This document shows, in pieces, positions 8,490 through 17,606 of a stretch of DNA of 64,000 nucleotides. A program made the translations under genes and the position numbers. The stretch is taken from assembly GCF_037911135.1 (NCBI RefSeq), contig NZ_JBBLYU010000002.1:496001-560000 (forward strand), in the 5' to 3' direction. How positions within the stretch are numbered: position 1 is the first letter of the stretch; every line of letters begins with the position of its first letter. The notes beneath the pieces were generated by a model. The model saw only the letters and a program-made list of their open reading frames with translations, was not told where the DNA came from and did not search any database. The DNA is from Phaeobacter sp. A36a-5a. GTDB taxonomy: Bacteria; Pseudomonadota; Alphaproteobacteria; Rhodobacterales; Rhodobacteraceae.

Positions 8490-9353
8490 ATGGACACTCT
8501 GCGCGGCAGTCTCCTGATGGTGCTCGCTATGGCCGCCTTTGCGCTGGAGGATATGTTCATCAAATCCGCGGCCCGAAGCCTGCCGGTCGGGCAGATCCTG
8601 ATCCTGTTCGGGGCCGGGGGCATGGTGATCTTTGCCATCATGGCGCGTGCACAGGGGCACCGCCTGTGGACCCCGGTGTTCTGCACGCGCGCGCTTGTGC
8701 TGCGCTCTGTCGCCGAGGTTGCAGGGCGGCTGTGCTACACGCTGGCAATTGCGCTGACGCCGCTTTCTTCGGCCTCCGCAATCCTGCAGGCGACGCCGCT
8801 GGTGGTTGCTGCCGGCGCGGTGGTCTTCTTTAACGAGCATGTGGGCCTGCGCCGCTGGCTGGCGATTGCGGCGGGTTTTGTCGGCGTCTTGATGATCCTG
8901 CGCCCGGGGGCCAGCGGGTTTGAGCTGGCCTCGCTCTTTGCGGTGGCGGGAACGCTTGGCTTTGCAGGCCGCGATCTGGCCACCCGCGCGGCTCCGGCCG
9001 GGCTGTCGAACGCGCATCTCGGGCTGGTCGGATTTGCCATGCTGATCGTCGCGGGGGTCTTGGCGCAGCCCTTTGGCGCGCCGATGGTGATGCCGGATCT
9101 CGCCACCGGGGCCGGTCTGGTGGCTGCAACCGTGGTGGGGGTGGTGGCCTATCACGCCCTGACCGGCGCCATGCGGAGCGGCGAGATTTCGGTCATCGCT
9201 CCCTTCCGCTACACCCGGCTGGTGTTTGCCATGGTGCTTGGGGTGGTGGTCTTCCACGAGCGCCCCGACCTCTGGACCCTGATGGGCAGCGCGGTCATCG
9301 TGATCAGTGGCGGCTTTACCCTGATGCGCAGCCGTCGCCGTCAGCCTACCTGA
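8490..9353 (+). CDS. EamA/DMT-family transporter
   Basis: A 287-residue inner-membrane protein with about ten hydrophobic helices arranged as two EamA repeats; the first repeat ends near LGMR-type segments around residue 135 and the second begins near FAVAGTLGFAGRD. It opens with a typical DMT start (LLMVLAMAAFALEDMFIK). Substrates of this family are metabolites or drugs, usually exported, and cannot be read from sequence. A 180-base gap separates it from the upstream regulator, so cotranscription is uncertain. Confidence 0.85.
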   Translation: MDTLRGSLLMVLAMAAFALEDMFIKSAARSLPVGQILILFGAGGMVIFAIMARAQGHRLWTPVFCTRALVLRSVAEVAGRLCYTLAIALTPLSSASAILQATPLVVAAGAVVFFNEHVGLRRWLAIAAGFVGVLMILRPGASGFELASLFAVAGTLGFAGRDLATRAAPAGLSNAHLGLVGFAMLIVAGVLAQPFGAPMVMPDLATGAGLVAATVVGVVAYHALTGAMRSGEISVIAPFRYTRLVFAMVLGVVVFHERPDLWTLMGSAVIVISGGFTLMRSRRRQPT

Positions 9354-9434
9354 ATCCGGTCGGTGGGGCGGGGGCCAATCCTCCGCTGCATCACCATCTT
9401 GCACCTCTCCCCCCGGCAGCTTACATCTGCGCCC

Positions 9435-9911
9435 ATGGCCAAGCAAAAATCAGACCCGAATTACAAAGTGATCGCAGAGAACCGCCGCGCGCGGTTTGAC
9501 TATGCGATCGAGGACGATCTGGAATGCGGGATCCTGCTGGAAGGATCCGAGGTCAAATCCCTGCGCGCGGGCGGTACCAATATCGCCGAGAGCTACGCGA
9601 CGGTGGATGATGGCGAACTCTGGTTGGTGAACTCCTATATCGCGCCTTACGAGCAGGCGAAGATGTTCAAGCATGAGGAGCGTCGTCGCCGCAAGCTGCT
9701 GGTGTCGCGCAAGGAGTTGTCGAACCTTTGGAATGCAACCCAGCGCAAGGGGATGACCCTGGTGCCGCTGGTGATGTATTTCAACCATCGCGGTCTGGCC
9801 AAGGTGAAGATCGGCATCGCCAAGGGCAAGAAGAACCACGACAAGCGCGAGACCGAGGCCAAACGCGATTGGTCGCGCCAGAAGCAACGCCTGCTGAAAG
9901 ACCACAGCTGA
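9435..9911 (+). CDS. smpB: SsrA-binding protein (trans-translation)
   Basis: SmpB binds tmRNA and delivers it to stalled ribosomes. The 158-residue protein shows the family hallmarks: [29 protein letters not shown] near the N-terminus, and the basic tail [17 protein letters not shown], which forms a helix in the decoding centre. ATG 9435 ([11 protein letters not shown]) is the family start; an in-frame ATG at 9363 would add 24 atypical residues. The tmRNA gene is not in this window. Confidence 0.97.
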   Translation: MAKQKSDPNYKVIAENRRARFDYAIEDDLECGILLEGSEVKSLRAGGTNIAESYATVDDGELWLVNSYIAPYEQAKMFKHEERRRRKLLVSRKELSNLWNATQRKGMTLVPLVMYFNHRGLAKVKIGIAKGKKNHDKRETEAKRDWSRQKQRLLKDHS

Positions 9912-10042
9912 GTGCGACGCATTGCAGCTGCGGTGGGACAGGGCCACGTCTGGATCTGCCACCGGGCCTGCGCCGGACCTACGACCGTCGCTTCCCGGCC
10001 ACCCTATCCTGCCCGGCAGTTGCACCGGGTAACGCGTGGCCA

Positions 10043-10072
10043 TTGCAATAACTGACTAAATAAGTCAGATAA
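10043..10072 (+). promoter_or_regulatory. Putative promoter with embedded inverted-repeat operator
   Basis: CTGACT-AAATA-AGTCAG (10052-10068) is a perfect 6-base inverted repeat. It lies just after a TTGCAA -35-like hexamer (10043-10048) and runs up to weak -10-like candidates such as GATAAG. It is about 80 bases before the gene at 10148. Repeats of the TGACT..AGTCA type recall the iron-responsive 'Iron-Rhodo-box' proposed in Rhodobacterales; that link is from memory and unverified. Confidence 0.45.
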
Positions 10073-10147
10073 GCCCAACCCAGCAGACACATCCCTCGGT
10101 CAGGCCCGGCATCTTCTGTTTTCCTCCCTGTGACAAGGATGATGCCG

Positions 10148-10708
10148 ATGCCTGAGGCCCTTTCTGATTCGCGACCTCTGACCCCTGCGCCCGCCGCTGA
10201 CATGCCAACTATGCCCGCAGAAACCGCGCTTGCGGAACTGGGGCTTGATCCGTTTGAGGTCGCGCTGCTGCCACAGCTGCGCCATTTCACCACCTGCCTG
10301 CGAGAGCCGCAGAGCCAGGCCTGGCAGCACGCCTGTTGCAGCGCGGCTGAGCGCTGGGGTGAGAGTTTCGGCCTGGGGGTCGCGCATGCGCTGTTCAAGG
10401 TGGTGCGCTGCCTGCATGACCTGCGCGGCGAGCTTTATCAGGGGCATGACGCGCTGACCCTCTCGACCCGAGCCAGTGTCACCGCGGATGAAGCGGCTTG
10501 TCTGCGGATGCTGCATCACATGCGCCGCGACAACACCCCAGCGGCCCGCGACGCCGTAGCCGATCTGACCGGCGGCTGGATGGACCCGCATGTGATCCGC
10601 GCGGCGCTGTCCTTTGCCCATCGCTTCCCGGCGGGCAAGACGGATCCGGCCCCTCGGTCACAACCTGCCACCGAATCCGCGCGCCCTCGGCTGCGGATTG
10701 TCCGCTGA
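10148..10708 (+). CDS. Hypothetical protein behind an operator-like repeat
   Basis: A 186-residue soluble protein with no recognised domain. The N-terminal 30 residues are Pro/Ala-rich; a helical core follows (LRHFTTCL, HACCSAAERWGESFG, AHALFKVVRCLHDL, EAACLRMLHHMRRD), with six Cys in the core including an adjacent CC pair. The basic C-terminus ends RPRLRIVR. ATG 10148 is chosen because AAGG lies 9 bases upstream; in-frame alternatives are 10130 (GTG), 10139 and 10142. It appears monocistronic. The Cys/His content and the operator-like repeat upstream would suit a metal-linked role, which is speculative. Confidence 0.7.
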   Translation: MPEALSDSRPLTPAPAADMPTMPAETALAELGLDPFEVALLPQLRHFTTCLREPQSQAWQHACCSAAERWGESFGLGVAHALFKVVRCLHDLRGELYQGHDALTLSTRASVTADEAACLRMLHHMRRDNTPAARDAVADLTGGWMDPHVIRAALSFAHRFPAGKTDPAPRSQPATESARPRLRIVR

Positions 10709-10848
10709 CAGGGAGTGCAGATGCCCGGCGCAGCGCCTCCGATCCGGCCCGGTGGGACAGATTGTTGCGCTGCAGGCCTGGCCTCCCTTGCGACTCTGTC
10801 CGCGCGGTTGTACGGATGCCTCAGCACATATGAGGGGAGGCGGTAACG

Positions 10849-11700
10849 TTGGATGATCCTAAAACGCTTGTGTCGACAGACTGGCTTGCTGCGCATCTGA
10901 AGGACCCTGATCTGCGGCTCCTTGATGCCTCGTGGTACATGCCGCACGAAGGGCGAGACGCCAAGGCGGAGTATGACGCAGCTCATATTCCCGGCGCGCG
11001 CTTCTTTGATATCGACGATATCGCCGACAATCGCTCCGAGCTGCCGCATATGGTTCCCCCGGTGGAGAAATTCATGTCCCGCCTGCGCGCGATGGGGGTT
11101 GGTGACGGCCATCAGGTTGTGGTCTATGACGGCACTGGGCTGCGGTCGGCGGCGCGGGTGTGGTGGCTGTTCCGCCTGATGGGGCAGACCAATGTTGCGG
11201 TGCTGGACGGTGGTCTGCCGAAATGGCAGGCCGAGGGCAACCCGGTCGAAGATCTGCCGCCGGTCATCCGCGACCGCCATATGACCGTGCGGGTGCAGAA
11301 CCATCTGCTGCGTGATGTGACGCAAGTGTCCTCCGCCGCCAAGCTTGGTGATCACGAGATCATCGACGCCCGTGCGGCCGCGCGGTTTCAGGGCACGGTT
11401 GCCGAACCCCGCGAAGGTCTGCGGTCGGGTCATATCCCCGGCTCCAAGAACCTGCCCTATACCGAACTGCTGAACGCTGATCAGACGATGAAAGCGCCGG
11501 ACGCGCTGCGTGCCGCCTTTGAACGAGCTGGTGTCGATCTCAGCAAGCCTGCCATCACCACCTGTGGGTCAGGCGTGACCGCCGCAGTCCTCAGCCTCGC
11601 CATGGAGCGGATCGGCAAGACCGATCATTCGCTTTATGACGGCTCCTGGACTGAGTGGGGCGCCTTCCCAACCCTTCCCGTTGCAACCGGAGAGACCTGA
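10849..11700 (+). CDS. sseA: 3-mercaptopyruvate sulfurtransferase (two-rhodanese)
   Basis: Transfers sulfane sulfur from 3-mercaptopyruvate or thiosulfate to an acceptor. It has two rhodanese domains in tandem (about residues 10-135 and 160-280). The C-terminal one carries the active-site loop CGSGVTA, the mercaptopyruvate sulfurtransferase type, and the first has the LDASWYMP/HIPGARFFDID signature. The start is an unusual TTG, supported by GGGAGG 8 bases upstream and by the MDDPKTLVS leader; the next in-frame candidate is GTG 10870. The TGA overlaps the ATG of the aminotransferase, so the two form a coupled pair linking sulfur and amino-acid metabolism. Confidence 0.93.
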   Translation: MDDPKTLVSTDWLAAHLKDPDLRLLDASWYMPHEGRDAKAEYDAAHIPGARFFDIDDIADNRSELPHMVPPVEKFMSRLRAMGVGDGHQVVVYDGTGLRSAARVWWLFRLMGQTNVAVLDGGLPKWQAEGNPVEDLPPVIRDRHMTVRVQNHLLRDVTQVSSAAKLGDHEIIDARAAARFQGTVAEPREGLRSGHIPGSKNLPYTELLNADQTMKAPDALRAAFERAGVDLSKPAITTCGSGVTAAVLSLAMERIGKTDHSLYDGSWTEWGAFPTLPVATGET

Positions 11701-12884
11701 TGTTCGAAACCCTGAAACCCCAGCCGGCGGACAAGATCCTGATGCTGATGCAGACGTATCGCGACGACCCACGCGATGACAAGATCGACCTTGGCGTCGG
11801 CGTCTACAAGAACGCCGAAGGGGTGACCCCGGTGATGCGCGCCATCAAGGCGGCAGAACATAAACTGTGGGAAGAGCAGACCTCCAAATCCTACGTCGGC
11901 CTGGCCGGTGATCCGGCCTATTCCGACGCGATGATCAAGCTGATCCTTGCGGATAGCGTCGAGCGGGGCAATGTCGCGGCAGCCGCCACCCCCGGTGGCA
12001 CCGGTGCCGTGCGTCAGGCGTTTGAGCTGATCAAGATGGCCAACCCGGGCGCGCGGGTGTTCGTGTCGAACCCGACCTGGCCAAACCACATCTCGATCCT
12101 GAACTATCTGCACATCGAAACCGTCGCCTATCGCTATTTCGACCGCGAGACCTGCGGCGTTGATTTCGATGGCATGATTGAAGATCTGAAAACCGCCAAC
12201 AAAGGCGACGTGGTGCTGCTGCATGGCTGCTGCCACAACCCGACCGGTGCCAACCTCAACATCGTGCAGTGGCAGGAAGTGGTGGCGCTGCTGAACGAAC
12301 GCGGTCTCATTCCGATGATCGACATTGCCTATCAGGGCTTTGGCGATGGTCTGGAAGAGGACGCGCAGGGCGTGCGCTACGTGGCGGCCAACACGCCGGA
12401 ATGTCTGATCGCGGCCAGCTGTTCAAAGAACTTCGGCATCTACCGCGAACGCACCGGCCTGCTGATGGCAGTATCGCAGGATGCAGGCGCACAGGGGCTG
12501 AACCAGGGCACGCTGGCGTTCCTGAACCGGCAGAACTATTCCTTCCCGCCGGATCATGGCGCGCGTCTGGTGACCATGATCCTGAATGACGACGCGCTGC
12601 GCGCCGATTGGGCGGCGGAACTGGAAGAGACCCGCCTTGGCATGCTGAAACTCCGCCAGCAGCTCGCGGATGAGCTGCAGCGCCTGACCGGGTCTGACCG
12701 CTTTGCCTTCCTGGCCCAGCATCGCGGCATGTTCTCACTGCTCGGCACCACGCCTGAAATGGTCGAGAAGATGCGCGCCGACAGCGGCATCTACATGGTC
12801 GGCGACAGCCGCATGAATATCGCAGGTCTGAACACCCAGACGGTGCCGATCCTCGCCCGGGCGATTGTCGACGCTGGCGTCTGA
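11700..12884 (+). CDS. Aromatic amino-acid/aspartate aminotransferase (class I)
   Basis: A PLP-dependent fold-type I aminotransferase of 394 residues. The PLP lysine sits in SCSKNFGIYRERTG, and other landmarks are LGVGVYKN, GGTGAVRQAF, NPTWPNH, HGCCHNPTGAN and DIAYQGFGDGL. This is the AspC/TyrB subgroup; specificity between aspartate and aromatic amino acids is not decidable here. The ATG shares its A with the sseA stop (TGATG), and a strong terminator lies 53 bases past the stop. Confidence 0.93.
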   Translation: MFETLKPQPADKILMLMQTYRDDPRDDKIDLGVGVYKNAEGVTPVMRAIKAAEHKLWEEQTSKSYVGLAGDPAYSDAMIKLILADSVERGNVAAAATPGGTGAVRQAFELIKMANPGARVFVSNPTWPNHISILNYLHIETVAYRYFDRETCGVDFDGMIEDLKTANKGDVVLLHGCCHNPTGANLNIVQWQEVVALLNERGLIPMIDIAYQGFGDGLEEDAQGVRYVAANTPECLIAASCSKNFGIYRERTGLLMAVSQDAGAQGLNQGTLAFLNRQNYSFPPDHGARLVTMILNDDALRADWAAELEETRLGMLKLRQQLADELQRLTGSDRFAFLAQHRGMFSLLGTTPEMVEKMRADSGIYMVGDSRMNIAGLNTQTVPILARAIVDAGV

Positions 12885-12936
12885 TCCTGCCTGGCTGATC
12901 CCGCCTGTCTGATTCAGGCTGTCAGAACCGATGATC

Positions 12937-12961
12937 ACGCCCCGCTTCGGCGGGGCGTTTT
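12937..12961 (+). terminator. Rho-independent terminator of sseA-aminotransferase operon
   Basis: ACGCCCCGC, loop TTCG, GCGGGGCGT, then TTT: a 9-base perfect stem with a stable tetraloop. Confidence 0.92.
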
Positions 12962-13046
12962 GCGACGGCTCACCAGACTTTCTCAATTCGTCTGGGCAAA
13001 AGCCTTCAAAGACTTTTGGCTGCCACCCGGGGGGCACCCAAATGAA

Positions 13047-13079
13047 AACGCGGCCCCCGGAGGCACCGGGAACCGCGTT
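13047..13079 (-). terminator. Terminator of glnK-amtB
   Basis: The interrupted hairpin AACGCGG..CCCGG / CCGGG..CCGCGTT is followed on the minus strand by TTTTCATTT. It ends about 20 bases past the amtB stop and faces the plus-strand terminator at 12937. Confidence 0.8.
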
Positions 13080-13100
13080 CAGTTTCAAGCCGGGTTCGGA

Positions 13101-14444
13101 TCAGCTGGGGGAAAATTCGGGATAGGCTTCCATACCCAGTTCCGCCATGTCCAGACCGTTGACTTCGTCCTCTTCGCCAACCCGGATACCGGTCACCGCC
13201 CGCAGGATCAGCCAGACCACGGCGGAAGAGATAATGACGAAGAGCGCGACAACCACGATCCCGGTCAGCTGTGTGATCAGGCTCGCTTCGGGGTTGGTCA
13301 GCACAACCGCGATGGTGCCCCAGATACCGGCCACCAGGTGAACCGGGATGGCGCCGACCACATCGTCGATTTTCAGCTTGTCCAGCAGTGGCACCACAAA
13401 GACCACGATGATGCCGCCAGCAGCCCCGATCAGCGTTGCCATGCCCAGACCGGGCGTCAGCGGTTCTGCGGTGATCGACACCAGACCCGCCAGCGCGCCG
13501 TTCAGGATCATGGTAAGATCGGGCTTCTTGAACAGCAGCTGCGTCAGGATCAGCGCGGCCACGGCGCCGCCAGCTGCGGCTGCGTTGGTATTGGCAAAGA
13601 TCCGGCTCACGTCCGCGACATCCCCGACAGTGCCCATCGCCAGCTGCGAGCCACCGTTAAAGCCGAACCAGCCCAGCCACAGGATGAACGTCCCAAGGGT
13701 GGCCAGCGCCAGGTTGGATCCGGGCATCGGGACGGTCTTGCCGTTCTTGTACTTGCCAATGCGCGGGCCAAGGATCAGCGCGCCGGTCAGAGCCGCCCAG
13801 CCCCCAACGGAATGCACCACGGTGGAGCCTGCAAAGTCGAGGAACCCCATCTCGTCCAGGAAGCCGCCGCCCCATTTCCAGCTGGCCTGCAGCGGGTAGA
13901 TCACTGCGGTCAGCACGATGGTAAAGGCGAGAAAGGGCCAGAGTTTCACGCGCTCGGCGAGGGTGCCGGAGACAATGGAGGCCGTGGTTGCACAGAACAT
14001 CAGCTGGAAGAAGAAATCCGATCCGGTGGAGGCATAGGAGTAATCATCCGCCTGCTCGGCGGTGATGCCCACCGCCTCCAGAACGCCCGGACCCCAGACA
14101 CCGGAGAGGACGCCCTCAATCGACCAGGTGCCCAGCGGATACATCAGGTTATAGCCGATCAGGTAATAGAAGATGGCCGCCAGAGAGAACAGCGCAACGT
14201 TTTTTGTCAGCTGCATGGTGACGTTTTTCGACCGCACCAGACCCGCTTCCAGCATGGCAAAACCGGCCGCCATCCAGAACACGAGGAAGCCGCCGACCAG
14301 AAACAGCAGCGAGTTGAGGATAAACACCGTGTCGGTGGCTGCCGCTCCGGGCGCCGGGGCCGCAGCGGCGGTCTCCTGGGCGAGGGCGAGGCCGGGCAGG
14401 GCCAGCGTCGCCACCGCTGCAAGGGAAAGGGTTGATTTACGCAT
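13101..14444 (-). CDS. amtB: Ammonium transporter
   Basis: A trimeric ammonium channel of the inner membrane. The 447-residue product begins with a cleavable signal peptide (ending near LALAQE) followed by an Ala/Pro linker and eleven helices. The two pore histidines are visible in STVVHSVGGWAA and in IPVHLVAGIWG. The start MRKSTLSLAAVA has AAGGAAGG upstream; an upstream in-frame ATG at 14474 would overlap glnK. It follows glnK by 26 bases in the same operon, the usual arrangement in which GlnK plugs the channel when nitrogen is plentiful. Confidence 0.96.
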   Translation of the reverse strand: MRKSTLSLAAVATLALPGLALAQETAAAAPAPGAAATDTVFILNSLLFLVGGFLVFWMAAGFAMLEAGLVRSKNVTMQLTKNVALFSLAAIFYYLIGYNLMYPLGTWSIEGVLSGVWGPGVLEAVGITAEQADDYSYASTGSDFFFQLMFCATTASIVSGTLAERVKLWPFLAFTIVLTAVIYPLQASWKWGGGFLDEMGFLDFAGSTVVHSVGGWAALTGALILGPRIGKYKNGKTVPMPGSNLALATLGTFILWLGWFGFNGGSQLAMGTVGDVADVSRIFANTNAAAAGGAVAALILTQLLFKKPDLTMILNGALAGLVSITAEPLTPGLGMATLIGAAGGIIVVFVVPLLDKLKIDDVVGAIPVHLVAGIWGTIAVVLTNPEASLITQLTGIVVVALFVIISSAVVWLILRAVTGIRVGEEDEVNGLDMAELGMEAYPEFSPS

Positions 14445-14470
14445 AACTGATTTCCTTCCTTTGCGCGTTT

Positions 14471-14809
14471 TCACAGCGCGTCGTGATTGGTTTCGCCGGT
14501 GCGCACGCGGATCGCCTGCTCAACGTCGAGAACAAAAATCTTGCCGTCACCGATCTTGCCGGTGCGGGCGGTCTGGGTGATGGTGTCGACGACCTGATCG
14601 GCCAGCCCCGAGGGCACCACCAGATCCAGCCGCATCTTGGGCACGAAATTCACCTCATATTCCGCCCCACGATAGATCTCCGTATGGCCAGACTGGGCGC
14701 CGAACCCCTTGATTTCCGTGACCATCAGCCCGGACACGCCGATGGATGTCAGCGCCTCGCGGACCTCCTCCAGCTTGAACGGCTTGATGGTTGCTATGAT
14801 CATTTTCAT
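14471..14809 (-). CDS. glnK: Nitrogen regulatory protein P-II
   Basis: A 112-residue P-II signal protein that senses 2-oxoglutarate and ATP/ADP and controls AmtB and nitrogen enzymes. The T-loop contains Tyr51 in the context RGAEYEVNF, the normal uridylylation site, and the C-terminal signature is GDGKIFVLDVEQAIRVRTGE. It is the first gene of the glnK-amtB operon, which supports the GlnK name over GlnB. I searched the upstream gap for a sigma-54 promoter without finding a convincing one. Confidence 0.95.
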   Translation of the reverse strand: MKMIIATIKPFKLEEVREALTSIGVSGLMVTEIKGFGAQSGHTEIYRGAEYEVNFVPKMRLDLVVPSGLADQVVDTITQTARTGKIGDGKIFVLDVEQAIRVRTGETNHDAL

Positions 14810-15040
14810 GCCCGACCCCCTGTGATGATGGCGGCGCGTGGTGACAGCGCCTGAACTGTTTGCAGATGCAGCAAATCCGCAGAGCCGAGTCGGTGGAACG
14901 TTTCGGGCCGGGTTTTGAGGGCGGTTGCGGCGGGACGGCTAAAAAATAGGCGATCTTTTGCCAGTCCGCCTAAAAAACACCCGGCTTTCAGAGGGGAAAT
15001 GTCGTGAAACTGCCCCTCAACAAACCGTCGCAGACACGGT

Positions 15041-17335
15041 ATGGTCCGCAAAACGGGCAAACCGGGCAGGATCTGGAAGATGGCACAAGGACCGCGGCGC
15101 CGACCTCTGGTCGCAGACAAGCGCTACGCGACAGCGGGGCGCGGCACGCAGGGCAAAGCGCCCGCGCGCAAGGCCAAACCACGGCCGAAATCAACCGCAA
15201 GGCCGCGTAAATCGGGCTGGCTTGGCCTGTTCGGCGGCGGTCGCAAAACGGGTGGCACCGGGGGCGGCGGCAGAGGCCCGCGCAAACCGCAGAAACCAAA
15301 GACCCTGCTGGGCAAGATCCTCGCGCTGCTGCTGGCACCATTTCGCTGGGCGTTCCGGCTGGCCTGGGGATTTGCCTGGCGGATCGGCATGATCTCGACC
15401 GCGCTGGTGGCGCTGGCGGTGGGCTACCACTACATGAAACTGCCCGAGGTTGCTGAACTGTTGGACGGGCGCGCGCGCGGCTCTGTCACGCTCACCGATC
15501 GCAACGGCGAGGTCTTTGCCTGGCGGGGGGATCAATTCGGCGGCGTGGTCACCAGCGAAACCGTCTCGCCCTACCTGAAGAACGCCATCGTCGCGACAGA
15601 GGATAAACGGTTCTACCGCCACTTCGGTGTATCGCCGCGCGGCGTTGCCAGCGCTGTCCGCATCAACCTGAGCGAAGGGCGCGGCCCGCTGTCCGGCCAT
15701 GGCGGCTCCACCATCACGCAGCAGACCGCCAAGCTGCTGTGCCTCGGCGTGGTCTATGATCCGACCGAATGGGAGAGCGAGCGCGCCTATGAACGCGACT
15801 GCCGCCAGGGGTCGCTGTGGCGCAAGGCCAAGGAAGCCATCTTCGCGATGGCGATGGAGGCCAAATACACCAAGGATGAAATCCTCTCGATCTATATGAA
15901 CCGCGCCTATCTGGGCGGTGGCGCCTATGGGGCCGAGGCCGCAGCGCAGCGCTATTTCGGCAAATCCGCCAATCAGGTGGATGCCGCAGAGGCGGCGATG
16001 CTGGCGGGTCTGCTGACAGCCCCTTCGACGCTGGCACCGACCAATAATCTGCAACGCTCGCAGGATCGCGCCGCCACCGTGCTGCGCCTGATGCAGGAGC
16101 AGGGGTATCTGACCACCGCTGAAATGCGCGCGGCGCAGAATACCCCTGCGGTCCTGAGCGAGGCCGCCGCCGCCCGCGCCGGTGGCTATTTCGCCGATTG
16201 GGTGATGGACACCATCCCGGATTTCTTTGGCAATGAGACAACCGAGGATGTGGTGATCCGCACTACCATCGACCAGCGCCTGCAACGCGCAGCCGAAGAT
16301 GCGCTGAACCATGTCTTTGACACCAAGGTCCGCGAAGGCTCCAAGGCGCAGGCCGCCATTGTGGTGATGAGCGCGGATGGCGCGGTCCGGGCCATGGTGG
16401 GTGGGCGCAAATCCCGTGTCTCCGGTGTGTTCAACCGCGCGACCCAGGCCAAGCGTCAGACCGGCTCGGCCTTCAAACCCTTTGTCTATGCCACGGCGCT
16501 TGAGCTGGGGTATTCGCCGCTCGACCGGGTGCTGGACGCGCAATATTGCCTTGATGTTCCGGGGTCCGGCCAGTGGTGCCCAAAGAACTATACGCGGAAA
16601 TTCTATGGCGAGGTCACCCTGTCGCAGGCCCTGCGGGATTCGCTGAACGTCCCGGCTGTGAAAGTGTCCGAGGCGGTGGGTCGCGATCTGGTGCGTCGCG
16701 TGGCCGGTGATTTCGGACTGGACAGTGAGCTGGCCGCCGGCCCGGCGCTGGCGCTGGGTGCCTCCGAAAGCACGCTGCTTGATATGACCGGAGCCTATGC
16801 GGGCATTCTCAATGGTGGCTCCTCGGTGACCCCATATGGCGTGACGGAGCTGACGATCATTGGCGACAACACCCCTCTGATGGGCGCCAGCGGCGGTCTG
16901 GGCGAGCGGGTGATCCAGACCAAGGCGGCGCGGGAACTGATCTGGATGATGGAACAGGTGGTGTCGCAGGGCAGCGGTCGGCGGGCGCAGATCCCCGGCT
17001 GGCAGGCGGCAGGCAAGACCGGCACGACACAGGCGGCCCGTGATGCCTGGTTTGTGGGCTTCACTGCCGATTATGTCGCGGGCGTCTGGATGGGTTATGA
17101 TGACAACACGCCGCTCTCCGGCGTGACCGGTGGCGGTCTGCCCGCCGATATCTGGCGCGAGGTCATGGAGCGGGTGCATGACGGTCTGACACCCAAACCG
17201 CTGCCGATGATCGCACCGCAGCCCATCGCACCACCGCCACAACCGCAGCCACAGCGTCGCCAGCGGCCCAACGTCGGGCAGGAACTGGGGCGCGCGGTGG
17301 ACGGTCTGCTGCGTGACATCTTCGGCAACCGATAG
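15041..17335 (+). CDS. Class A penicillin-binding protein (PBP1A type)
   Basis: A bifunctional peptidoglycan synthase of 764 residues. The N-terminal 100 residues are Lys/Arg/Gly/Pro-rich and cytoplasmic, followed by a membrane anchor near 110-130. The GT51 glycosyltransferase domain has ATEDKRFYRHFGV and GGSTITQQTAK (about residue 223). The transpeptidase domain has the SAFK active-site serine tetrad (about 475), SLN and KTGTT (about 657). The tail is Pro/Gln-rich. The start at ATG 15041 is uncertain; an alternative ATG at 15080 (MAQGPRRRP) is equally plausible. It is a single gene, transcribed away from glnK. Confidence 0.93.
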   Translation: MVRKTGKPGRIWKMAQGPRRRPLVADKRYATAGRGTQGKAPARKAKPRPKSTARPRKSGWLGLFGGGRKTGGTGGGGRGPRKPQKPKTLLGKILALLLAPFRWAFRLAWGFAWRIGMISTALVALAVGYHYMKLPEVAELLDGRARGSVTLTDRNGEVFAWRGDQFGGVVTSETVSPYLKNAIVATEDKRFYRHFGVSPRGVASAVRINLSEGRGPLSGHGGSTITQQTAKLLCLGVVYDPTEWESERAYERDCRQGSLWRKAKEAIFAMAMEAKYTKDEILSIYMNRAYLGGGAYGAEAAAQRYFGKSANQVDAAEAAMLAGLLTAPSTLAPTNNLQRSQDRAATVLRLMQEQGYLTTAEMRAAQNTPAVLSEAAAARAGGYFADWVMDTIPDFFGNETTEDVVIRTTIDQRLQRAAEDALNHVFDTKVREGSKAQAAIVVMSADGAVRAMVGGRKSRVSGVFNRATQAKRQTGSAFKPFVYATALELGYSPLDRVLDAQYCLDVPGSGQWCPKNYTRKFYGEVTLSQALRDSLNVPAVKVSEAVGRDLVRRVAGDFGLDSELAAGPALALGASESTLLDMTGAYAGILNGGSSVTPYGVTELTIIGDNTPLMGASGGLGERVIQTKAARELIWMMEQVVSQGSGRRAQIPGWQAAGKTGTTQAARDAWFVGFTADYVAGVWMGYDDNTPLSGVTGGGLPADIWREVMERVHDGLTPKPLPMIAPQPIAPPPQPQPQRRQRPNVGQELGRAVDGLLRDIFGNR

Positions 17336-17549
17336 CGCATCACGCCGGACCAAGCCGGGCCAATATGGGTCATATTCCCGCATGTCTCTGCGCTGTCACC
17401 GTGCAGCGTTCCGGCGCGGTCGTCGGCGGTCAGTCACTCCGTTTGGTGACCGCCGGTAGCCCCGTGTGGTGTCGCACCGCGCTGGGGATCATCGCGCGAC
17501 CTTATGCGCGCTGACCGGGCGCGGCGCACAAACTGCAATCCTGAAATAG

Positions 17550-17576
17550 AAAAAGGGGCCGTCTGGCCCCTTCTTC
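17550..17576. terminator. Bidirectional terminator
   Basis: AAAAA GGGGCC gtct GGCCCC TTCTTC. On the minus strand the stem is followed by five T's, ending mlaC transcripts; on the plus strand it is followed by TTCTTC and can serve the PBP gene. Confidence 0.9.
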
Positions 17577-17606
17577 GTGATCTGTCTGACGCTGCGGTGG
17601 CTGAAC

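Noticed and set aside
7875-9446. 523-codon open frame antisense to the XRE-cupin and DMT genes
   Set aside because: It spans two real genes and the gap between them, with an His/Gln/Arg-rich composition and no domain.
12960-14435. 491-codon open frame antisense to amtB
   Set aside because: Low-complexity Gln/His/Gly/Arg translation typical of antisense frames; it begins inside the amtB terminator region.
14949-14964. Possible sigma-54 promoter upstream of glnK (minus strand TGGCAAAAGATCGCC)
   Set aside because: The GG to GC distance is 9 bases, not the required 10, and the site lies about 140 bases upstream of the gene.
15191-17383. 730-codon open frame antisense to the penicillin-binding protein
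   Set aside because: Shadow of the PBP coding frame; no recognisable motif and no ribosome site, while the PBP has all catalytic motifs.
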